DNA of 42,334 bases from a virus: IMG/VR virus record IMGVR_UViG_3300036770_002282, positions 1 through 42,334 of that record. One strand, written 5' to 3'. The position numbers and the translations under genes were made by a program. The notes under the pieces were generated by a model, which did no database searches, was not told the DNA's origin, and saw only the letters and a list, made by a program, of their open reading frames with translations. Positions 7,861-14,142 of this stretch are shown piece by piece. The first letter of the stretch is position 1; each line of letters starts with the position of its first letter.

Positions 7861-9144
7861 ATGGCTATACCTTCAGGTGTAATATTCATCTGGACTGGAA
7901 CAAATGCTTCTATCCCAGCAGGTTGGGAAAGAGTTACTGATTTAGATGACAAATTTCCAAAAGGAATACCAGATGGTGTTACTAATCCAAATGTTACTGG
8001 AGGTGCTACAACCCACACCCACAATGCTACATCAACTCACACACATACATTAAATGACCATACACACCAATTTTATGTAGGTGGAGGTTATGGAGGTGTT
8101 GCTGGAACTCAAACTAATAGTGAAAATACAGCAGGAATTAATCACACTCACACTAATGGAACATCTGGTTCAAGAAGTGGAGGTGATTTATCAACAGAAA
8201 GTGCTACTTATGGCTCTGTTTCAAACAATCCTCCATACTATGAAGTAATTTTTATAAAACCATCAACACCTGCTGGAGGACTTCCAAATCTTGCTATTGG
8301 ATTTTCAGATGACACAGGTTTTTTAAACAACTCTGGCAAATATAATGGTTACTATCAATGTGATGGTACAAACTCAACACCAAACCTAACAAATAAATTT
8401 CTAAAAGGTGCAGGAACAGGTGCTGATGCTGGTGGAACAGGGGGTTCTTTGACTAATGTACATGAAATAGTACATACACACACAGTTGCAACTCACACCC
8501 ATACATTTGCTTCAGGTACTGTTAATTCACAATTAAGAGATTCAGACCCATCAGTTACAAATGAATTTTCTAATTCCCACACCCACTCTGGAAACTTAAC
8601 TTCTGTATCAGATACTTTATCTGCTGGAAACCCAAGTGTTACAACATCTGAAACTGTACAACCATTACATAGAGTTATTAATGCTATACAAAATAGAAGT
8701 TCTACAGTTTATACACCAGTTGGTATTATTGGTATGTGGCTTGGTACTTTATCAACAATTCCATCTAATTTTGAACTTGTTAGCTCAATGTATGGTTATT
8801 ATCCTAAAGTGAATACAGCATCTTTAGGTAATACAGGTGGTTCAAATACTCACACACATACTAACAATACTCACACACATACAGGTAGCCACAATCATGG
8901 AACAACAACAGTTTCACATAGTGCTTCTATTGATAGAGGTTCATCAACTACTTATACATTTATTGACTCTTTAAGAGGAGGCCCTGTGTATCATGACATT
9001 ACAACTGATACTGCTTCCACAACTTATTCAAATGCAACAACTGACTCTGATAGTGCATCAAATGAACCAGAATATAGAACTGTAGCTTTTATTAAATACA
9101 AAGGTGAGAAAGGTGGAGCATTTTTGTTTAATTTTGTCAGATGA
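7861..9144 (+). CDS. Tail collar-type fibre with His-rich loops
   Basis: 427 residues made of three related parts starting near residues 1, 145 and 285. Each has a 'G.I..W.GT...IP..WE.V'-like entry, a K/F-P-K segment, a glycine-rich loop with clustered HTH-type histidines, and an 'EPEYRTVAFIK'-like end. This is the phage tail collar fold, in which such histidines can bind metal along the fibre axis. It is probably a further receptor-binding or collar fibre. The start has a good GGAG site 8 bases upstream. The whole gene lacks CpG although both flanks have it, so it may have been exchanged together with the other fibres. Confidence 0.75.
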   Translation: MAIPSGVIFIWTGTNASIPAGWERVTDLDDKFPKGIPDGVTNPNVTGGATTHTHNATSTHTHTLNDHTHQFYVGGGYGGVAGTQTNSENTAGINHTHTNGTSGSRSGGDLSTESATYGSVSNNPPYYEVIFIKPSTPAGGLPNLAIGFSDDTGFLNNSGKYNGYYQCDGTNSTPNLTNKFLKGAGTGADAGGTGGSLTNVHEIVHTHTVATHTHTFASGTVNSQLRDSDPSVTNEFSNSHTHSGNLTSVSDTLSAGNPSVTTSETVQPLHRVINAIQNRSSTVYTPVGIIGMWLGTLSTIPSNFELVSSMYGYYPKVNTASLGNTGGSNTHTHTNNTHTHTGSHNHGTTTVSHSASIDRGSSTTYTFIDSLRGGPVYHDITTDTASTTYSNATTDSDSASNEPEYRTVAFIKYKGEKGGAFLFNFVR

Positions 9145-9329
9145 GGGTTGATGAAAGAATGGCAAAACTTGAGGAAAAAGTTGAAAATATCAAGGAAAAC
9201 TTGGACGAGGTAGTCAAATACAGACTTCCTTCTATTGAAAAAAAACTTGATGGACTTTCCAAATACATTTATATTGGTATCGGTCTTGCAATGGCGATAC
9301 AGATTTTAATTTCACATTTCGTAAAGTAA
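9141..9329 (+). CDS. Holin-like protein (coiled coil plus one membrane segment)
   Basis: 62 residues: a charged helical region with heptads over residues 1-40, then one hydrophobic segment (about 43-60, YIYIGIGLAMAIQILISHF) and a short tail ending in Lys. This layout matches the XhlA/holin-type small lysis proteins of phages. It overlaps the collar fibre gene by four bases and is followed by the CHAP endolysin, as expected for a lysis cassette. It would act at the inner membrane, opening it or anchoring a lysis complex. A structural membrane protein cannot be excluded. Confidence 0.65.
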   Translation: MRVDERMAKLEEKVENIKENLDEVVKYRLPSIEKKLDGLSKYIYIGIGLAMAIQILISHFVK

Positions 9330-9331
9330 TT

Positions 9332-9405
9332 GGCTGGGGAACAGAGATTCGAACTCCAATCTCAAACTCCAAAGGTTTGCGTCCTGCCGATTAGACGATT
9401 CCCCA
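9332..9405 (-). tRNA. tRNA-Gln (anticodon UUG)
   Basis: Read on the minus strand it folds fully: acceptor TGGGGAA/TTCCCCA, D arm GTCT/GGAC, anticodon stem CAAAC/GTTTG with loop CTTTGGA (anticodon TTG), T arm around TTCGAAT, discriminator G and an encoded CCA end. U1-A72 is the usual identity pair of tRNA-Gln. It is the only gene on the minus strand in this part of the map, wedged between the holin-like and endolysin genes. It would read CAA, a codon used very heavily in the Gln-rich virion protein at 25477. Confidence 0.95.
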
Positions 9406-9415
9406 ATTTATTTTG

Positions 9416-9430
9416 TATTATTATAATATG
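9416..9430 (+). promoter_or_regulatory. Overlapping divergent promoter, endolysin (+) and tRNA-Gln (-)
   Basis: On the plus strand TTTTG-TATTAT-TATAAT-ATG gives a leaderless-type start for the endolysin (hexamer 9416-9421, ATG 9428). On the minus strand TATAAT at 9420-9425 lies 14 bases before the tRNA 5' end. The same 10 bases can therefore serve both directions. Confidence 0.5.
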
Positions 9431-10057
9431 AATTTCCAAGACTTTATAAACAAATATAATGGTACTAAAGTAGATTTCGATGGTTATTACGGACACCAAT
9501 GTCAGGACTTGTTTAACAGGTACTTAGTTGATTGTTTAGGTATCCCAAACCCTATACAAATGTTTCCAGTAGCATCAGCTTACCAAAATTGGGACTATGC
9601 GAAAGACAATTCTAACTTCACCAGAATTGAAAACACACCGACAGGTGTTCCTCAAGAAGGGGATATTATTATCTGGAAAAAATCATCATCACTTCCTCAC
9701 GGGCATGTAGCAATATATGTTTCTGGTGATGTTAATAAATTCAAATCACTTGACCAAAACTGGCCTCTTGGTTCTGCAACTAATATTGTAGAACATAACT
9801 ATACAGGTGTACAAGGTTGGTTAAGACCAGTTAAAAATCAAATTGAAACTCCAGTTACAAAACCTCCTTTCATTGACCTTGTTAATGCTTGGAGTAGTTT
9901 AGATGGTAACAAAACATATGCTGCTGTATTAGGTATGTTTTTAACTATTGTTGCTTACAATATGGGATACATTACTGAAGACCAGTTTAATATGTTCGAT
10001 ACATTATTTTTAGCTTTAATGGGATTTAGTTTAAGAGACGCAATTAAAAAGAAATAA
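9428..10057 (+). CDS. CHAP-domain endolysin with C-terminal membrane hairpin
   Basis: 209 residues. Residues 1-137 are a CHAP amidase/endopeptidase domain: catalytic Cys25 in GHQCQDLFN, His91/His93 in PHGHVAIYV, and GDIIIWKK before the His as usual. Residues 160-209 hold two hydrophobic stretches (about 163-180 and 188-201) ending SLRDAIKKK, resembling a two-span phage holin. The enzyme would cut peptidoglycan cross-links or the glycan-peptide bond at lysis. The fused membrane part could anchor it or make it self-exporting. I chose ATG 9428 because it lies 6 nt after the -10 hexamer; the upstream TTG frame would put the promoter inside the gene. An intrinsic terminator follows at once. Confidence 0.85.
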   Translation: MNFQDFINKYNGTKVDFDGYYGHQCQDLFNRYLVDCLGIPNPIQMFPVASAYQNWDYAKDNSNFTRIENTPTGVPQEGDIIIWKKSSSLPHGHVAIYVSGDVNKFKSLDQNWPLGSATNIVEHNYTGVQGWLRPVKNQIETPVTKPPFIDLVNAWSSLDGNKTYAAVLGMFLTIVAYNMGYITEDQFNMFDTLFLALMGFSLRDAIKKK

Positions 10058-10088
10058 AAAAAGGACGGGGAACAACTCCGTCCTTTTT
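10058..10088. terminator. Bidirectional intrinsic terminator
   Basis: An 11-bp stem, AAAAAGGACGG (10058-10068) with CCGTCCTTTTT (10078-10088) and a 9-nt loop, lies between the converging endolysin (+) and SSB-like (-) genes. A/T runs on both sides let it work on either strand. Confidence 0.9.
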
Positions 10089-10131
10089 ATTAATGGTATT
10101 ACCCACTACAAGATTATGACTTCATTATACC

Positions 10132-10521
10132 TTAGAAAGGTAAGTTATCAATATCGATTTCAACTATTTCTTTAACAGGTGTAGTTGGTTGTTGTGGTAT
10201 TTCTTGTAAATTAAAATTGTAATTGTATTGTTCGACTTCGTTTAATAATTTACCAACCTTTTCCATTCCAACTGTGTGACTTTCTTTCGGGAAGAAGTAT
10301 TGCCACTTTCCTTCGGCAGCCATTGAGTGATAAGCAAACACTAACGCTTTCTTACCAGTATTCTTTTTAAATATAAGTGCTGCTGTATATTCACTTAGTA
10401 CTTCAATTTTGTCCAAAGTATAAGTTTCTTTTAATGTATTGTATTTTCTGTTTGGGTCTGAGAAAACCCTTTCAATTTCACTTGCGGTCTCTTTTAGTTT
10501 GATAGCAACTTCTCTTTTCAT
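10132..10521 (-). CDS. Possible single-stranded DNA-binding protein
   Basis: 129 residues of mixed alpha/beta character. The end is acidic with a hydrophobic tip, EIDIDNLPF, very like the C-terminal tip (DDDIPF) by which bacterial SSBs recruit partners, preceded by a Pro/Thr/Gln-rich linker near residues 108-118. A compact N-terminal domain plus flexible linker plus acidic tip is the SSB layout. It is directly downstream of the ERF recombinase on the same strand, a common pairing. I see no clear OB-fold signature, so the call rests on the tail and context. AGAAAGG precedes the ATG. Confidence 0.5.
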   Translation of the reverse strand: MKREVAIKLKETASEIERVFSDPNRKYNTLKETYTLDKIEVLSEYTAALIFKKNTGKKALVFAYHSMAAEGKWQYFFPKESHTVGMEKVGKLLNEVEQYNYNFNLQEIPQQPTTPVKEIVEIDIDNLPF

Positions 10522-10539
10522 ATTATTGTTTCCTTTCTC

Positions 10540-11079
10540 TTAACTCTTGATTGCTAAATTTTTTTCACACTCGACACATATAAATTTCTTTAATTTTACC
10601 CAAGACTCTGTTGCTCGTGGTTTATCAATGACTTTCTTACAAGTCATACAGGTATAAACTTTAGTTTCTGTGTTTTCTTTTCTAATAGGGGCAGTTGCTT
10701 TTTCACCATCATCGTCTTCTGCGGGAATAAACATAATAGATTGCAAAGAATATCTTCGCGCATAAGATATAGCACTACCCATCTCTTGAGGGTTATCTGG
10801 ATTTTTACACGACACTTTTAAAGATGAAGAAACCCATTCACCACTTTCGTGTAAGAGGACAGTCTCAACGAATGTGCCAGTTTCAGCAGTATCGACTGGT
10901 TGTAAAACACAGATTCCGTTTCTGTTAAGGGCATCTTTACATGCTTCCATAACAGCACCTAAATCAGCATATTTACTTTTATAAAATGGATTATTAGCAC
11001 CCTTGTGTGCCGAACCGATTTCCTTTTGAGCTTTATTTAAGGCAGATGATAAAGTTTTAATGGACTCGCTACTTCGCAT
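10540..11079 (-). CDS. erf: ERF-family single-strand annealing protein
   Basis: 179 residues. The N-terminal ~125 residues match the ERF family: 'ALNKAQKEIGSAHKGANNPF', 'KSKYADLGAV', a beta-rich middle and the helix 'GSAISYARRYSLQSI' followed by 'EDDDGE'. The C-terminal tail holds two CxxC pairs (CMTC and CVEC), so it probably binds zinc, which is less usual for the family. ERF proteins anneal complementary strands during recombination-dependent replication and genome circularisation. The SSB-like gene follows 18 bases downstream. The start ATG is 6 nt after a TATTAT hexamer, so this is one of the predicted leaderless mRNAs. Confidence 0.9.
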   Translation of the reverse strand: MRSSESIKTLSSALNKAQKEIGSAHKGANNPFYKSKYADLGAVMEACKDALNRNGICVLQPVDTAETGTFVETVLLHESGEWVSSSLKVSCKNPDNPQEMGSAISYARRYSLQSIMFIPAEDDDGEKATAPIRKENTETKVYTCMTCKKVIDKPRATESWVKLKKFICVECEKNLAIKS

Positions 11080-11091
11080 ACAAAAATAATA
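11077..11091 (-). promoter_or_regulatory. -10 element of leaderless start (ERF gene)
   Basis: On the minus strand TATTAT (11086-11091) is followed by TTTTGT and then the ATG (11079-11077), again exactly 6 nt. Confidence 0.6.
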
Positions 11092-11094
11092 GCA

Positions 11095-11100
11095 TATAAT
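11095..11100 (+). promoter_or_regulatory. Candidate promoter for plus-strand hairpin RNA
   Basis: TATAAT at 11095-11100 with TTCGCA 16 bp upstream (11073-11078). The predicted start near 11107 coincides with the first base of the strong hairpin at 11108. Confidence 0.45.
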
Positions 11101-11106
11101 TAGAAA

Positions 11107-11203
11107 TACATAAGAGTATAAGTCACGGGGCAGGGACTGTACTCTTATGTTTTAATTATTTCTTGTTTGTTCATTAAAAAAACCCACCTTTCGGTGGGTT
11201 TTC
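11107..11203 (+). ncRNA. Candidate small RNA or leader, plus strand
   Basis: From the predicted start the RNA opens with an 11-bp stem (ACATAAGAGTA at 11108-11118 with TACTCTTATGT at 11140-11150) that contains an inner AGTC/GACT helix capped by ACGGGGCAGG. An AU-rich single-stranded part follows, and then the terminator hairpin at 11183-11198 with four Us. There is no ORF in it. It is convergent with the minus-strand RNA at 11176-11264 and shares that terminator. Confidence 0.45.
11176..11202. terminator. Bidirectional terminator between two converging RNAs
   Basis: CCCACC (11183-11188) pairs with GGTGGG (11193-11198) over a 4-base loop. A seven-A run on the left and TTTT on the right make it strongest for minus-strand transcripts (GAAA tetraloop and seven Us). 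Confidence 0.9.
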
Positions 11204-11264
11204 TTGTATAGTAATAGTTCTCAGACACGGGGTCTGAAGAAAGTGTAATACGGAAAGTATTACT
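11176..11264 (-). ncRNA. Candidate antisense small RNA (about 89 nt)
   Basis: The minus strand has an extended -10 promoter (TGATATAAT, hexamer 11270-11275) and starts near 11264. The RNA forms hairpin GTAATAC/GTATTAC with loop UUUCC, then a linker with CUUUCUU (11243-11237), then hairpin TCAGAC/GTCTGA, then a linker with AACUAUUACUAUA (11219-11207), then the terminator with seven Us. CUUUCUU is complementary to AAGAAAG ribosome sites, and AACUAUUACUAUA to the leader box found before six phage genes, in the matching order. No ORF with a start is present. The transcript and its role are inferred from sequence alone. Confidence 0.6.
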
Positions 11265-11269
11265 CAAGG

Positions 11270-11278
11270 ATTATATCA
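11270..11278 (-). promoter_or_regulatory. Extended -10 promoter of the antisense RNA
   Basis: Minus strand reads TG-A-TATAAT (hexamer 11270-11275). There is no good -35, as is common for extended -10 promoters. Confidence 0.55.
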
Positions 11279-11360
11279 AATTTTTTCCAAAATAACTACA
11301 TTGATTTATTTTTCTTTTAAGGTAAAAATAGACTAACATCTATTTGAAAGGAACTGCCAA

Positions 11361-12212
11361 GTGCCCAAGATAACAGAACTAAGCGACTCCCAGCTTAGCG
11401 AGTTAATGAAAAAACAAGAAGAGTTAACAAGACTTCTTAAACCTTTTGTTGATTACAAAGGTAAAGACGAAGTTGTATCAGCAGTCCAAATAAAAGAAAG
11501 TATAGGTGCGGATTTAGAACAAGCAGTTTACGAAACTTCCATTCCACAATTAAATAAAATACTCGGAGGATTCAAAGCAGGTGACCTTATTACAATGTCG
11601 GGAATCTCGGGAAACGGAAAGACAGAGTTTTTAATCTCGCTTACTAAAGACTTTATAGATAGAAAGTATAAGGTGTTGTGGATTTCCTTCGAGGTAAATC
11701 CGAAAGACTTTATGGGACGATTTGGGGATTATGACCCCATTTTTTATATGCCCCTTCAAAATGTTCCAAACAATTTAATCTGGGTTTTAAATAAAATTAA
11801 AGAGGCCAAAGCTAAATACGATATCGATATTGTTATTATCGACCATCTTCATTTCTTACTTGATATGTCAACTCTCGGTTCAAAAAATGTCTCCCATTTA
11901 TTTGGGGGGATTATTAGACAGATTAAAACAATAGCACTCAAACTCGATGTCACAATCTTTTTAGTAGCACATTTAAATAAAACTGAAACCAAAACTGTCC
12001 CAGACCTTGTAGACCTAAGAGACTCATCTTTTACTTACCAAGAGGCGGATACAGTTTTAATAATTCACAGAGAAAACACCGATGACACAATAGATTTAAA
12101 CAAGAAAGTCCAACCTGCTATTTTAAGAGTTGCTAAGAATCGTTGGAACGGGTATTTAGGTTTAATAAAATTGATATATGACAGAGAAAAAAGAAGATAT
12201 TTTGGCTCTTGA
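11361..12212 (+). CDS. DnaB/RecA-type replicative ATPase (helicase)
   Basis: 283 residues. After a helical N-terminus of about 55 residues comes a RecA-like core: Walker A GISGNGKTE (residues 81-89), 'VLWISFEVNP', Walker B DIVIIDHLH (Asp161), and the sensor 'FLVAHLNK' (about 200-207), with 'DLRDSSFTYQEADTVLII' as in DnaB C-terminal domains. It is shorter than full DnaB and probably lacks the primase-binding domain. It would unwind DNA at the phage fork or load onto it. The start is GTG at 11361 with GAAAGGA about nine bases upstream. The next gene overlaps it by 35 bases. Confidence 0.85.
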   Translation: MPKITELSDSQLSELMKKQEELTRLLKPFVDYKGKDEVVSAVQIKESIGADLEQAVYETSIPQLNKILGGFKAGDLITMSGISGNGKTEFLISLTKDFIDRKYKVLWISFEVNPKDFMGRFGDYDPIFYMPLQNVPNNLIWVLNKIKEAKAKYDIDIVIIDHLHFLLDMSTLGSKNVSHLFGGIIRQIKTIALKLDVTIFLVAHLNKTETKTVPDLVDLRDSSFTYQEADTVLIIHRENTDDTIDLNKKVQPAILRVAKNRWNGYLGLIKLIYDREKRRYFGS

Positions 12213-12381
12213 TTATGTAATTGACAGTATTAAAAGAGAAGCTTGGGTTAACAAAGAGGTCTTAATGATTTACGAAGACTGTTACAGACGACTCAAAAAA
12301 CTTGCAAAAGAGATGGGACTTGATACAATGGAAATGGATAAGGCAAGAAACGAAGTAATGCGACTTTATAATCAGATATGA
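12178..12381 (+). CDS. Small helical protein, unknown
   Basis: 67 residues, almost entirely predicted helix and highly charged, with no motif I recognise. It overlaps the ATPase gene by 35 bases and the next gene by 4 bases (ATGA), so it belongs to the replication operon. The position suggests an accessory factor for the ATPase, but nothing in the sequence proves this. Confidence 0.6.
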   Translation: MTEKKEDILALDYVIDSIKREAWVNKEVLMIYEDCYRRLKKLAKEMGLDTMEMDKARNEVMRLYNQI

Positions 12382-12710
12382 CATCGGGGAAAACATCAAG
12401 AACGAAAGGACACAATTTTGAAAGGGAAACAGCGAAACTTCTTAGGCAGTATTATCCGAATGCTAAAAGGCAGCTTGAATATCAGGAGGGAGTGGGTTTT
12501 GATATCGCCGAGACTGGGGATTTATCAGTGCAGTGTAAGGTGGGAAAGTCCTTTAAGATTGAGAAAGCGCTTAAAGAAGCTATCAGACCTAATAAAATCG
12601 CTGTGGCGATTACTAAAAGGGATAGGGAAGATATTGTAGTCTCTATGTACTGGAAAGATTTTGAATTTTTTTTGGTTTCCTATCTTGACGCCAAAAAGAA
12701 AAAAAGATAA
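12378..12710 (+). CDS. PD-(D/E)XK nuclease, Holliday-junction-resolvase-like
   Basis: 110 residues with the order of an archaeal Hjc-like resolvase or VRR-type nuclease: 'KGHNFERETAKLLRQYYP' (Glu in the first helix), 'GVGFDIAETGDLSVQCKVGK' (a D...QxK catalytic core), then a helix and a 'KIAVAITKR' strand, with a basic C-terminal end. It would cut recombination or replication junctions before packaging, which fits with an ERF-based recombination system. The start ATG overlaps the previous stop by four bases. Confidence 0.75.
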   Translation: MTSGKTSRTKGHNFERETAKLLRQYYPNAKRQLEYQEGVGFDIAETGDLSVQCKVGKSFKIEKALKEAIRPNKIAVAITKRDREDIVVSMYWKDFEFFLVSYLDAKKKKR

Positions 12711-12728
12711 GATAAAACTATCGTCAAT

Positions 12729-12771
12729 GCGGTCGGGTATTGAGGACAGGAAATGATACCCGACAAACCGC
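12729..12771 (+). promoter_or_regulatory. Leader hairpin presenting a ribosome site in its loop
   Basis: GTCGGGTAT (12732-12740) pairs perfectly with ATACCCGAC (12756-12764), extended by GCGG/CCGC. The 15-nt loop holds GAGGACAGG and the ATG of a nine-codon ORF. The structure lies just before the gene at 12779 and may control its translation. Confidence 0.5.
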
Positions 12772-12782
12772 AAATCTTATGA
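12753..12782 (+). CDS. Nine-residue leader peptide ORF
   Basis: ATG ATA CCC GAC AAA CCG CAA ATC TTA TGA encodes MIPDKPQIL. GAGGA lies at a suitable distance before the ATG, inside the hairpin loop. The stop TGA overlaps the ATG of the next gene (12779), the same ATGA-type junction used by many genes here, so ribosomes finishing the peptide could restart on the gene. Opening or closing of the hairpin could thus set expression of the downstream protein. The peptide itself probably has no function. Confidence 0.4.
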   Translation: MIPDKPQIL

Positions 12783-13042
12783 CTGCTAAAGAGAAAATTG
12801 ACAGATTTATAGGCGAAATTCCAGAGTTAACTAAAGTTAATAATAATCCTACTTACATTTTTTCAGAAAATCCAGATATCAATAAAGTTTATTGGCAAGG
12901 ATATATCCAGGCTAAACTCGAACTCAGAGACAAACTATATCAAAAAGAAAATATCAATCCAGAACCCCCAAAAAACCCTCTTAATGAGTGGTCTCCAGAA
13001 TTTAACACAAGTTTATTTGGAAAGGATTTATATGAAAAATGA
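12779..13042 (+). CDS. Small protein in replication operon, unknown
   Basis: 87 residues, with no domain I recognise. It is rich in Asn, Lys and Glu, with 'NKVYWQGYIQAKLELRDKLYQ' in the middle, probably a helix pair. I chose ATG 12779 because it overlaps the stop of the leader ORF; a TTG at 12740 lies inside the hairpin stem. The end overlaps the next gene by 11 bases. Confidence 0.55.
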   Translation: MTAKEKIDRFIGEIPELTKVNNNPTYIFSENPDINKVYWQGYIQAKLELRDKLYQKENINPEPPKNPLNEWSPEFNTSLFGKDLYEK

Positions 13043-13412
13043 AGTATTTAATGCGTATCTGGATAAGATTCACCAAAGAGTTGAATGGCTTATGACTACT
13101 TGTATCGGTAGTTTTTCAATGCCAGCAACCAGAGAAGCGGCGAGGGAACATCTTACACAAACTATTAAAGATATTTTAATTGAAGTTTATGAGTTAGCAT
13201 ACACAACCGCTGAAAAAAAAACTAATAGCGAGTCACTTCAAAGATATAGTGTAAACAAATTTAAATTAGAAGAAAAACTCAGAACCCAGATAAGAAAGGA
13301 AGTTGTGGACGAGATATTTAAAAAGTACAAACTGAAAGACCAGAAGTATAAAGATAAGTTAATTGCGAAAGGGAAGAAGAATGAAGATGAAGTGGAAGAG
13401 GAGTTGGAATAG
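13032..13412 (+). CDS. Helical charged protein, unknown
   Basis: 126 residues, mainly charged helix, with a strongly Lys/Glu-rich C-terminal third ending in an acidic EDEVEEELE tail. The start at ATG 13032 is supported by AAAGGA six bases upstream. It overlaps both neighbours, so it is co-translated with the replication operon. A nucleic-acid-binding accessory protein is possible, but no motif shows it. Confidence 0.55.
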   Translation: MKNEVFNAYLDKIHQRVEWLMTTCIGSFSMPATREAAREHLTQTIKDILIEVYELAYTTAEKKTNSESLQRYSVNKFKLEEKLRTQIRKEVVDEIFKKYKLKDQKYKDKLIAKGKKNEDEVEEELE

Positions 13413-13773
13413 TAAAAGTTTTAATTTTGAAGTTGAGTATTTATTAAATGCAAAACTAAACGGGGATACACTTAACTTGCCAAAAATATACCTGGAAGAC
13501 CAAGAACTCCAAGACCAGATAAAATCAACTCTTGAGAATTACATTCTTGATAGGTTAAAGAAATCCGAAGAAACTAAAAAGGCTAACGAATTAAATGACG
13601 AAAAAACTAAAGTCAGAAATCACTTTAGAAATGTCTGTTTTAGAAAGAAATTCAATACAATCTCAGACCATATTAAATATATATCTGAATACTATAGGTT
13701 ACCAGAGATGAAGGTTATGGAATATGTTGAAGGTGATATAATCTTTATCAAAAAACAAACCTCATTAAAATAA
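13381..13773 (+). CDS. Helical protein at end of replication operon, unknown
   Basis: About 130 residues with a basic start, a charged helical middle and a more ordered C-terminal part with 'FRKKFNTISDHIKYISEYYRLPEM'. I see no family signature. The start is uncertain: ATG 13381 follows a GGGAAGAAG-like site, and a TTG at 13363 is possible. It overlaps the preceding gene by about 30 bases and ends just before a terminator-like hairpin shared with the opposing minus-strand block. Confidence 0.5.
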   Translation: MKMKWKRSWNSKSFNFEVEYLLNAKLNGDTLNLPKIYLEDQELQDQIKSTLENYILDRLKKSEETKKANELNDEKTKVRNHFRNVCFRKKFNTISDHIKYISEYYRLPEMKVMEYVEGDIIFIKKQTSLK

Positions 13774-13776
13774 GAA

Positions 13777-13820
13777 GGGCAGTCCCGAAAGACCGCCCTA
13801 ATGTTCGAATAAATCCGAAC
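13777..13820. terminator. Hairpins between converging operons
   Basis: GGGC-A-GTC (13777-13784) pairs with GAC-C-GCCC (13791-13798), and a second stem GTTCG/CGAAC lies at 13803-13820. They sit between converging plus and minus genes. A T-rich run follows only for the minus direction, so strength as a terminator is uncertain. Confidence 0.5.
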
Positions 13821-13821
13821 C

Positions 13822-14142
13822 CTATAATTCTACAAAACTTTCTCGAGCTTGTAAAGAGGCTATTTCCTCTGGGTCTTTAAGTCGCAACCATTCAGTCTTG
13901 TAAGGCAAATCGTAACCTTTCTGTCTCATGACTTTCTGGGCGTACATTAAGTTGTAAGGCATTAAAGTCGAGGAAGACTCGATAGTATAAATCTCATCTT
14001 GTCCAGTCTCGATGTTAAAGTAGTACAACTTGACCCTTGAATAATGGGGGTTATCTTTATTGACAAGACCACCCATGTTACCCGTTACAAGCTTTATCTC
14101 TTCTTCAGAAAATAAAGACATATCGAGTTTAAGCTTCATCAC
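13822..14142 (-). CDS. Early-block protein, unknown
   Basis: 106 residues, soluble and alpha/beta, with 'VKLYYFNIETGQDEIYTIESS' in the middle. I do not recognise a family. It is the last gene of the minus-strand block and overlaps the gene before it by 14 bases. Two Met codons open it (14142 and 14139); either may be used. Confidence 0.55.
   Translation of the reverse strand: MMKLKLDMSLFSEEEIKLVTGNMGGLVNKDNPHYSRVKLYYFNIETGQDEIYTIESSSTLMPYNLMYAQKVMRQKGYDLPYKTEWLRLKDPEEIASLQARESFVEL

Noticed and set aside
9332-9405. tRNA as an attachment site of a temperate phage
   Set aside because: No integrase or excisionase gene exists in the window and the tRNA is complete with an encoded CCA end.
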